A program made the position numbers and the translations under genes. The notes under the pieces are model-generated. The model was given only the letters and a program-made list of their open reading frames with translations. It did not search any database and was not told the origin of the DNA. Of a stretch of 9,433 nucleotides of DNA, positions 1 to 6,800 are shown piece after piece (positions within the stretch are counted from its first letter, which is position 1; every line of letters starts with the position of its first letter). This stretch comes from Clostridia bacterium (GTDB taxonomy: Bacteria > Bacillota > Clostridia > Christensenellales > DTU072): positions 1 to 9,433 of the forward strand of contig JAQVME010000035.1 in the NCBI GenBank assembly GCA_028703745.1, in the 5' to 3' direction.

Positions 1-1186
1 GAGGCGGATAACCCGCCGTTCTGACGGCGTTTATGTTGTGGCTCTTCATAAGGCGGATATCGCCGAGCATATCCTCGTATGAGATATATGCGCCGCCTTT
101 CATATGCGTATCTTGATAATTGATGCCCTTGATTTTTATCGGGCGTCCGCAAAGCGAAAACACACCGCCCGAAGTCTCCGCACGCTTGAAGCCTACTCGC
201 TTGCACACGCACTCGGTAACTGTGTTGTCCTTTATTAAACTTATATATAGCTTGTAAAGATAGGGCGCTTCGGCGTTGTATTCCTTGAAGGCGCCTTCAA
301 AGCTGAATTCTGCGCGCAACTGCGTGAGCGGCGCGATTTTTTGAAAAATCTGCTGATGCCCGTCCTCAAGGCTTATTTTTAGACTGTGCCCTTCAAAATT
401 CATAACATCTGCCGACAGCAGTACGGAATAGCTTCCGGCGCTGTCGAGCGGTTTTGTTATGAAATCAAAATCGTAGAGAAAGCTCTTGTTGTTCTTCTGT
501 AAAAACACGTCTCTGAAAATGCCACTCATGCGGAAGGAGTTGTGGCTCTCAAGATAACTCGAAACGCACCATTTCCGCACTAGCACTATTATTTCGTTGT
601 TGCCCGATTTAAAAAACGCAGAAACGTCAAACTCGGCGGTATTGTGCGAGCCTTGGCTATACCCTGCGAAATTGCCGTTGACGTACAAATCGAAACATGC
701 CGAAACGCCGAAAAAGCTCAATATATAGGCTTTTGATAAATCCTTTATCTCAATAATTTTTCTATAGACGGCGGCGCTGTTGTAGGCGTTGAACGCCTTG
801 AGCGGTCTTTTGGAGGCGCCGTCGTTGTAAAGCCCTACGGGCTGTCTCGCGGGCACATGCGGAGGTTTGCAATTAAATTCGTACCGGTCTTTCAAATATA
901 CAGGAGGCTCGAAGCCGCGCAGCTGCCAGCAGGACGGAACGTCGATAACGGTGAATTTCTGACGGTCGGTATCAATTTTGTGGGGGGCGCCTTTGGGAAA
1001 AAACGCAAAATCCCATTTTCCGTTGAGGGATATAATTCTATCACTCTTTTGAACCATTTCTATCGGCGACAAATTCTCTAGCTTGAGTCTGTTCGAAAAA
1101 GGTATGAAATACGACCTTGCGGGCAATCTTTTTTGCTCAAGAACCTTGATTTTCTTATAATAACTTTTTTTCGGATAACAAACCAT
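1..1186 (-). CDS. Glycoside hydrolase family 2 enzyme, beta-galactosidase-like (N-terminal part, cut by window edge)
   Basis: My reverse-strand translation gives one open frame of 395 codons from ATG at 1186 to the window edge. GH2 enzymes hydrolyse terminal beta-linked sugars. The order of parts matches LacZ: an N-terminal sugar-binding domain (about residues 50-230, with LNGKWDFAF, DVPSCWQLRG, PPHVPARQPVGLY and RMSGIFRDV), an Ig-like domain (about 232-340), then the start of the TIM barrel (IKIKGINYQDTH, residues 351-361, and NAVRTAGYPP, 386-395). The catalytic glutamates lie outside the window. No signal peptide is seen, so the enzyme is probably cytoplasmic. The start is supported by GGGAG six bases upstream of ATG. 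Oddities: positions equivalent to E. coli His357, His391 and probably Asp201 are Gln358, Gly392 and Asn216, and about 20 extra residues follow GLY (121-140). The family is clear but the substrate is not; I would not name it lacZ. Confidence 0.93.
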   Translation of the reverse strand, partial: MVCYPKKSYYKKIKVLEQKRLPARSYFIPFSNRLKLENLSPIEMVQKSDRIISLNGKWDFAFFPKGAPHKIDTDRQKFTVIDVPSCWQLRGFEPPVYLKDRYEFNCKPPHVPARQPVGLYNDGASKRPLKAFNAYNSAAVYRKIIEIKDLSKAYILSFFGVSACFDLYVNGNFAGYSQGSHNTAEFDVSAFFKSGNNEIIVLVRKWCVSSYLESHNSFRMSGIFRDVFLQKNNKSFLYDFDFITKPLDSAGSYSVLLSADVMNFEGHSLKISLEDGHQQIFQKIAPLTQLRAEFSFEGAFKEYNAEAPYLYKLYISLIKDNTVTECVCKRVGFKRAETSGGVFSLCGRPIKIKGINYQDTHMKGGAYISYEDMLGDIRLMKSHNINAVRTAGYPP

Positions 1187-1220
1187 AAACTGCTCCCGCG
1201 CATACTATATAATAATAATT

Positions 1221-1249
1221 ATTGTAACATAAAAATATTTTAATAACAA
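1221..1249 (-). promoter_or_regulatory. Predicted sigma-A-type promoter for the GH2 gene
   Basis: On the minus strand TTGTTA (1249-1244) and TACAAT (1226-1221) are separated by exactly 17 bases. Transcription would begin near 1214, giving a leader of about 28 bases before the ATG at 1186 and including its GGGAG ribosome binding site. The region is very AT-rich, so chance matches are possible, but both boxes and the spacing fit well. Confidence 0.6.
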
Positions 1250-1330
1250 TATAAAATATAGTTGCGGCTTGACATTATTGGCTACCGGAAGGTATTTTTA
1301 CCGCGTTTGCTTCTTTTTCGGTACGACTGC

Positions 1331-1351
1331 TTGACACACCGCCCGTGTCAA
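1331..1351. promoter_or_regulatory. Perfect inverted repeat overlapping the folT promoter (candidate operator)
   Basis: TTGACAC (1331-1337) and GTGTCAA (1345-1351) are perfect inverted copies around a 7-base spacer. The left arm contains the whole -35 box and the right arm ends three bases before the -10 box. A dimeric repressor bound here would block RNA polymerase. The symmetry is seen directly; its function is inferred, and no regulator gene is present in the window. Confidence 0.4.
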
Positions 1352-1360
1352 ACGTATAAT
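1331..1360 (+). promoter_or_regulatory. Consensus sigma-A promoter driving the riboswitch and folT
   Basis: A perfect TTGACA (1331-1336) and a perfect TATAAT (1355-1360) are separated by 18 bases. The expected start near 1367 lies one or two bases before the first paired base of the THF aptamer, which strongly supports this as the real promoter. A weaker upstream pair (TTGACA at 1269-1274, TATTTT at 1293-1298, 18-base spacer) could be a second start, but it has less support. Confidence 0.85.
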
Positions 1361-1368
1361 GAATTAAA

Positions 1369-1461
1369 GCAGAGTAGACAAGATGCGTTAAGTGTCGCAA
1401 AATGGGATGTTGTTTGCGGACGAAAGATGCAAAATCTGCGGTATCTTGTCGCGTCCGTTGC
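1369..1461 (+). ncRNA. Tetrahydrofolate (THF) riboswitch aptamer
   Basis: The segment has the conserved blocks of the THF riboswitch in order: GAGTAGA (1372-1378), GCGTTAAGTG (1385-1394), ATGGGATGT (1402-1410), ACGAA (1420-1424), GCGGT (1438-1442) and GCGTCCG (1451-1457). The pairings fit. P1 is GCAG 1369-1372 with TTGC 1458-1461, including one G-U pair. P2 is GACAAGAT 1377-1384 with ATCTTGTC 1443-1450, eight perfect pairs. P3 is CGCAAA 1396-1401 with TTTGCG 1413-1418. P4 is AGAT 1425-1428 with ATCT 1434-1437. The long-range pseudoknot GGATG 1405-1409 with CGTCC 1452-1456 is also possible with one wobble. The class senses reduced folates and commonly controls folT, which follows directly. Confidence 0.94.
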
Positions 1462-1516
1462 AAAAGTTTTGCATGCATAAACTTTTTTGATGGACCTCTC
1501 TAATTATTTGGGAGGT
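1459..1516 (+). promoter_or_regulatory. Expression platform: alternative hairpins and a hairpin covering the folT ribosome binding site
   Basis: ACCTCTC (1494-1500) pairs with GGGAGGT (1510-1516) around a 9-base loop: seven pairs with one G-U. The right arm contains the GGAGG ribosome binding site (1511-1515), eight bases before the folT ATG. A T-run follows (1516-1520), so the hairpin could also terminate transcription weakly, but hiding the ribosome binding site is simpler. Upstream, two mutually exclusive hairpins are seen: TGCAAA 1459-1464 with TTTGCA 1468-1473, which uses up the 3' strand of aptamer stem P1, and AAAAGTTT 1462-1469 with AAACTTTT 1479-1486, which starts immediately after P1 and can coexist with it. 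This suggests how ligand binding could be relayed; the direction of control is inferred. Confidence 0.65.
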
Positions 1517-1523
1517 TTTTGTT

Positions 1524-2039
1524 ATGTCCACAAAAAAAATCACTATGATTGCTATGTTCGCAGCGATATCGGTTGTGATGAATTTATTCACCATAATCAC
1601 CGGCGTAAAGTACTTCGCTATATCGTTTGCGTACATTCCGGCGTTTGTCTCCGGCGCGCTGTTAGGACCTTTTGCGGGTTTCTTAACTGCCTTTTTGGGA
1701 GACCTAATCGCCGGTTTCGTGAGACCTCTGGGTCTGTATGACCCCATTATAGGCATAGCCTCCGGACTGCTGGGATTTATCCCGGGAATAATCTTCAAAT
1801 ATCTGAAAACCAACGATTATGTCAAGCTGGGACTGTCGGCTTTGCTTTGCCTTGTCATATGCACCGCGGGACTCAACACCGTAGCGCTTTATCTGATGTA
1901 CGGCGCGGGCAAAACCTACTGGGCGTACCTTTCACTTCGTCTGCCCTTCCAGCTCGCAGTCGTCGTCATAAATCTGTCGGCAATGGTTGTGATTTGGAAG
2001 CCGCTACGCCTGCTTGAAAGAAAGTTTTCTTTTAAATAA
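1524..2039 (+). CDS. folT: FolT-type S component of an ECF folate transporter
   Basis: The 171-residue product is a compact, very hydrophobic membrane protein of the size and about six-helix pattern expected for the substrate-binding (S) subunit of an energy-coupling factor transporter. The first helix carries an AxxxA pattern (Ala10 to Ala14), the small-residue motif S components use to dock on the EcfT subunit. A loop GFVRPLGLYDPIIG lies near residues 64-77 and a cationic tail ends the protein (RLLERKFSFK). No ecfA or ecfT gene is nearby, so it probably shares a common energising module encoded elsewhere (group II arrangement). The THF riboswitch in its leader is the main reason to assign folate as substrate. 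Start: ATG eight bases after GGAGG. Its last 8 bases overlap the convergent flippase gene. Confidence 0.92.
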   Translation: MSTKKITMIAMFAAISVVMNLFTIITGVKYFAISFAYIPAFVSGALLGPFAGFLTAFLGDLIAGFVRPLGLYDPIIGIASGLLGFIPGIIFKYLKTNDYVKLGLSALLCLVICTAGLNTVALYLMYGAGKTYWAYLSLRLPFQLAVVVINLSAMVVIWKPLRLLERKFSFK

Positions 2040-3540
2040 GCAGCGGTCTGCCGAACTTTCTCTTTATGAACGCCTTGACGTCTATCAGCTCTGTCATGGC
2101 GCACAGCGCCACGTACATACCAAAACCCAGCGGCAATGCGGGGATAAGCGCAAAGCCGCGCATATAGTGGCTCAGAATGCCGTACAGGCTGTAGGAGAAG
2201 TAGCCGCACGGAAAGACAAATAGCAGCACCATAATGAATATCTTCAAAAAGTCCGGTCTGAAGCCCGTCTTTTCGCGTAGCGTACGCAGATTCATAATTG
2301 ACGACACAATAAGCGACAGCATACTTGCTACGGCAACCGAATATATTCCGATATATGCCGGAAGAAAGTATATACACCCCACCAGCAGCGCGGTACCCGC
2401 CATATAGTTGATAAAAGCCTTGAACTCAAGTCCAATGGAATTCAAAGCCGACTGCGTAAGCTGGCTGACACATACGGGCAGCATGACAAATGACGCCACT
2501 TGCAGATATTTTCCCGATATTCTATCGTTAAACAAAAATTGTGTCAGTTCCTCCCCCAAACAAAAAAAGCATAGCATAAAACCGCCGCTTATCAGCAGCG
2601 CGAAATTTATGCCGCTATTCAGTTGTCTGTTCAGAGCGCGGTGATCGTTTTTTACGCCGTTTTCGCTCATCTCAGGAATCAATACTATTGCCAGCGAAGA
2701 AATAATGGCGTTTGGGGCAAGCAGCAACGGCATAGCCATACCAGCAATACGTCCGAAGCTCGCCGTTGCCTCGGCTACGGAGAAGCCTGCCTGCACCAGT
2801 CGTGCGGGCAAAAGAATGGCTGTCATCGTTGAGATGAGTCCGCCGAAAACGCGCATGGCAGTAATCGGCATCGATGGTAGTAGGATTTCTTTTATCTTTG
2901 TAGGCTTTGCCAGCTTTCCGCCCTTGACAAAGAACATTATCAGCAGAATTACAGCAACAAGTATATCCGATACCGTGAAGGCAAGCGCAATGCCGTAATA
3001 GCCGCTTAGTCCGCTTATTAATCCGCTGACAAAAAGCGCGCTGAATATTATACGAAAAACCTCCTCGACTGTTTCGGTTATACTGAACGAGGTGAATTGC
3101 TTGCTGCCCCAGAACCAGCCCCTTACTATGCTGTAAATCGTAGTTGAAATTATTGCTGGCAACATTATAACGAACATTGGCACGGTCTTTGGCTCGGAAA
3201 GTAGCTTAGGAAGCAGCGGTCTTGCTATCGAAAGCACCAGCACAACCGCCACGGAGATACATACGCCCATAGCCAGCGCCGATGAAAACAGCGAAAATTC
3301 GTGCTTTGTCTTCAGCGCTCTGCCCTCAGCTGTCTTTCTCGACAGCACCAGAGGTATTCCCGATGCAGAGAAGCAAGCAAACAAATAGAACATTGATATA
3401 CATATCTGATAGAGCCCCACAACCTCCGCGCCCAGCGCTCTCGACAGATATATTTTGAAGATAAAGGACAACCCTCGCGTGAAGACGGAAAACACCGTCA
3501 CCGTAGCCACTGCTTTTATTACTTTTTTGCTTTTTGCCAT
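2032..3540 (-). CDS. SpoVB-like lipid-linked oligosaccharide flippase (MOP superfamily)
   Basis: The 502-residue protein is polytopic, with a hydrophobic profile compatible with about 14 helices, and is close in length to stage V sporulation protein B of Bacillus. Family features are the N-terminal TRGLSFIFKIYLSRALGAEV (21-40), then VGLYQI (41-46), the RGWFWGSKQF segment (140-149) followed by TETVEEVFRI (155-164), and a second-half repeat with PNAIISSLAIVLIPEMSE (276-293). Members move lipid-linked sugar precursors such as lipid II or polysaccharide units across the cytoplasmic membrane. SpoVB itself serves spore cortex synthesis, but clostridial genomes often carry several paralogs, so the exact substrate is open. 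The gene stands alone: a terminator separates it from the upstream lipoprotein gene and folT converges on it. The ATG at 3540 has no visible Shine-Dalgarno sequence in the AT-rich stretch before it. Confidence 0.88.
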   Translation of the reverse strand: MAKSKKVIKAVATVTVFSVFTRGLSFIFKIYLSRALGAEVVGLYQICISMFYLFACFSASGIPLVLSRKTAEGRALKTKHEFSLFSSALAMGVCISVAVVLVLSIARPLLPKLLSEPKTVPMFVIMLPAIISTTIYSIVRGWFWGSKQFTSFSITETVEEVFRIIFSALFVSGLISGLSGYYGIALAFTVSDILVAVILLIMFFVKGGKLAKPTKIKEILLPSMPITAMRVFGGLISTMTAILLPARLVQAGFSVAEATASFGRIAGMAMPLLLAPNAIISSLAIVLIPEMSENGVKNDHRALNRQLNSGINFALLISGGFMLCFFCLGEELTQFLFNDRISGKYLQVASFVMLPVCVSQLTQSALNSIGLEFKAFINYMAGTALLVGCIYFLPAYIGIYSVAVASMLSLIVSSIMNLRTLREKTGFRPDFLKIFIMVLLFVFPCGYFSYSLYGILSHYMRGFALIPALPLGFGMYVALCAMTELIDVKAFIKRKFGRPLLI

Positions 3541-3596
3541 ATAAAAATATATTATTATTACAATAGGTTTATGCTTTTGAAGAGGTGTGTTTTTAT

Positions 3597-3681
3597 ATGG
3601 ATAAAGAGCCCTCCGCTACGGTCGGGATGACAATCATAGGATGGATAAGATCCCTCGACTTACGCTAGGTATTACAATATC
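3597..3681. repeat. Two diverged tandem copies of a roughly 42-bp intergenic repeat
   Basis: Copy A (3597-3636) and copy B (3641-3681) both start ATGGATAA and continue with CCCTC, then TACG or ACGG, then a GG and ACAAT ending. In copy A, CCG CTA CGG flanked by CCC and GGG can form a small hairpin. Copy B has lost most of this symmetry and looks decayed. The consensus resembles the short dispersed intergenic motif with the core ATCCCTCG...CGGGATGACA that I recall from many bacterial genomes. That resemblance is from memory, not a search. Confidence 0.55.
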
Positions 3682-3698
3682 TATCTCATCCGCAGTTC

Positions 3699-3766
3699 TT
3701 CGTTTATCGTTTTCGTTTTCATTTATCGTTTATCGTTTATCGTTTTTCGTTTATCGTTTTCGTTAT
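3699..3766. repeat. Imperfect CGTTTAT heptamer microsatellite
   Basis: About nine units of CGTTTAT and its variants (CGTTTT, CGTTTTT, CATTTAT) follow one another, with three near-perfect CGTTTAT units in a row at about 3726-3742. On the minus strand this reads as ATAAACG. It lies just beyond the lipoprotein terminator and upstream of the flippase gene. There is no evidence that it is translated or that it binds a protein. Confidence 0.75.
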
Positions 3767-3786
3767 GAAGAAATCTCAACCCCTAT

Positions 3787-3817
3787 AAAAAAGCTGCCCT
3801 TTCCGGACAGCTTTTTT
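3787..3817 (-). terminator. Strong, symmetrical intrinsic terminator of the lipoprotein gene
   Basis: AAAAAAGCTG (3787-3796) and CAGCTTTTTT (3808-3817) form a perfect 10-bp stem, extended by CC/GG past one C-A mismatch, with a 5-base loop. Read on the minus strand it ends in a T-run and lies 15 bases after the lipoprotein stop codon. Because it also has a T-run on the plus strand it could act in both directions, but no plus-strand gene ends here. Confidence 0.93.
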
Positions 3818-3832
3818 GTTAATGCTTTTTAT

Positions 3833-6800
3833 TTATTTCTTTTTCTTCTTGGGAAGCACTCTCTGGACGTATTTTGGTTTTTCTTCCTTGTCTGTGAACT
3901 CTTCCTCGTTCTGCACATCAGCCTTTTCGGTGGGCTTGATGGGCTCTACAATAATGGACTTTTCGGTTTTGACTGCGTTCTCAACCTTGACCTTCTTCGG
4001 GTGCTTCTTTTTGAATTTTTTGACAAGCACTACGACGATTGTGGCGATTATTACGAGACCGATTACTATCGTCGAGATAAGCAACCAGATTTCGCCTCTA
4101 TTAAAAATACTATCCTTATCTTTTTCGGGATCTGTAGTATCCGGCGGAACTACCGGCTCGCTGTCCTCCTCATAGATGTGGAACTGGCTGGCGCTAAGCT
4201 TCTTGGCGTCGGCGCTTAAGGCATCATAAACTGTCTTGGCGTCGGTATAAGTCGCAGCATCTGAGGTCGACAGCTTTACGTCGTCGATAACAAGCATACC
4301 CTTTATCTTTTCGTCTGCAGCGTTTCCGCCCAGGCTGAAGGCCCATTTAACGCTCTTTGTTATATCGTCCTCATTGTAGATATACATAGTGTATTCAGTG
4401 TATTCGTCGATTTCATTTCCGGCGGTATTTAGCTTTATTACACTGTATTCGTCGTTATTGCCCTCGTACAAGTACCTGAACTCGGCATATGTGCCGGCAG
4501 GTAGCATGGTCTTTGCCTTGAAGGTCAATTTGTAATAGGTGTCGGAAGACAGCACCTTCGTGTTCGAAAGCGTGTATTTCTGACCGTTGTTGATTAGGTT
4601 CGACAAAACCAGTGAGTTGTAGCCGCTCATTCTGATGAAGGTAGCCAAATCGAAGTTCTGCGGCAAGAAGGCCGCGAAAGCGTCGGGATTGGTTTCGTTC
4701 GTGATAAGCGGATGGTCGTTGGAGTTGATATCGAGATAAGAGTACACGCCGTACAGTCTGTTGGCATCGACCGTCGCGCCATCCGTAGCCTTCGTCCAGG
4801 AATACGCGTTGGGCGTATGTCCGCGGTAGAAGCCTTCATTGTATTTGTCGCTGGAGTCAAACTCTGTGGTAACGGTGTTCTCTGTGAAGGAGTCAAAGGA
4901 ATCCGTTGTGTAGCTGAGCACCTTGTAGGCGAATTCGTTGGAGTATACCATTTCAAACGGCAGATAGACTTCATTACCTACATAATACTCACCTTCATGG
5001 TCGTCGGCTGTTTTTGCCGCAGACTTGTCGCCGTATTCGTCCTCCGTAAGTGTGCGTACCTGCACGTTGTCAAAGAATATCACGCCTTTTGAAAGCGCAT
5101 CTGTGCCGTACATCCTCGTCGTCTCAGTCTCCGTGCCCGGGGTACCCTTGTCATAAGGGTTGCCCATTGTCAGTCTGAGTTCGATATTCGAGCTTTGCGC
5201 TCCCGTGGCGATATAGAAGCGGTACTGCACCCATAAGCCTTCAGTATCCTGATTTATATAGCCGATATACTCGTCTCTTGTCTCAAGCGCCTCGCTGATA
5301 TCCTCGAAACCTACGCTTGCCTTGGCGCCGTTCAACGTTCTTACCCAAACGCTCATTTCGTAGAAAGCGTTGGCGTTCAGCGCCTTGCTGACGGCAGTCA
5401 CATTGGCTCTCAAGAGGTAGTTGCTCTCAACCATAAGCATAGTGCTGTACGGGCTGACATAAGTCGAATCGGCGAACATCGTGTTCTTGTATAGTCCGTC
5501 CTCGTAGGTCTTGTAATTTATGGTGCCTATCTTATATTCCTTTTGGGGCGTGACGGAGTATTCTGTGAATACGTTTTGTCCCGCCGTAACGGTATTTGCA
5601 TAGGTATCCGACTTCGTGCCAACGCCGGTATTCGACACGCCTCTAACTACGAAGCTGCCCTTTGCCTTGCTGGTTATTTCGAAGCGGTAATGCCACTCTT
5701 CAGCATCGCCCTCGCCCACCGTCTTGTATTTGTCGGCGGAAGCGACATATCCTATATAAAGCTCGTCCACGTCCTCTTCGTCCACGTCGATAGTGTTCAA
5801 TATATAAATTTCGTAGCCTTCGGGCTTTGCTCCGTTGGCATCCTCGACGTGCTTCCAAGTCAGGAAGGGCTTCGAGGTGTCGCCGATAACGATATTCTCT
5901 ATCTTTAGGGTGGGCTTGTTGAAGCCGTTGGTGGTTATTGACGATGCCGAAGGCAACGTCCAGTTGCTGGTGGGAGCAACTCCCACAAGCTCGCCGCTAG
6001 CGTTCACGGCGTCTTCTTCTATATCGGCAAGGTTTATGGAGCCGAAGTTAGCGTTCGTAACGCTGTCTGAAGACGACGACGCGGTGTTCGAGAATGCGTA
6101 CGACTTGGTTTGGTCGCCCGACTTCGTCGACGCGTTGTATTCGCTGAACTTGATTTCTTTCATCGTGATAGCCGATATAAGAAGCGAGCCTTTGATATAG
6201 GACGAGGTGTCGAATCTGGTGCCGCTTCCCAGCGTAAACTTCAACGATATATCATTATTCTTCAAGGTGTCACCCTTGATGTAGAATACCAGCTCCTGCC
6301 AATCCTCACTATTGTAGGTCGTGAAGGACGAAACTGAATTCATATCATCCGCGCTGTCGGTTGCCTTTGCCATAAGAGCAAGGGTGGCGCCGATCTTCTC
6401 GTCTATATCCGTCGTTTTTGCCCAGAGGGAAAGTCTGTAACACTTGTTGGCAAGTATTTCTTTGCTGCTTCGGAAATTCAGTATACCTGCGGTATAATCG
6501 GTATTCTCCATCTTGAGCAGATTGTAGAAGCTCTCGACGCCGCCTATATTTATGGGATAGGTCTCGTCGTCGACTATTGAATATGAAAGCAGTTCTCTGT
6601 CGTCTTGGGCTACGCCCGAGACAAGCTCTTTCTCCCAAAGATCGGCTTCGACCAGCGTTTCGTCATCGGCAAACTTTATGCTGCCCGTGGTATCGATGAG
6701 TCCGCCGATATCTACATTGCCGCTGAGTTCGTCCTCCGCCGTAAACGGGCTGAGCTCTTGATAATCCTTGCCGGCAAGAGCCGTCTGGCTCTCGCTTATT

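Noticed and set aside
857..1081. Short plus-strand open frame opposite the GH2 gene
   Set aside because: It lies wholly within the GH2 coding region on the other strand and has no support of its own.
1388..1813. Minus-strand open frame (141 codons) across the riboswitch and folT
   Set aside because: It overlaps the aptamer and the folT start, both strongly supported, and shows no protein family.
3699..3766. CRISPR-like array
   Set aside because: The units are 6-7 bp and directly adjacent, with no spacers and no cas genes.
3836..4090. Sortase (LPXTG) anchor at the C-terminus of the lipoprotein
   Set aside because: No LPXTG-like motif precedes the membrane helix and the tail after it is 62 residues long, far longer than in sortase substrates.
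3641..4219. Plus-strand open frame beginning in the repeat region
   Set aside because: Its start is encoded by the repeats and heptamer array, and the remainder is the complement of the lipoprotein C-terminus.
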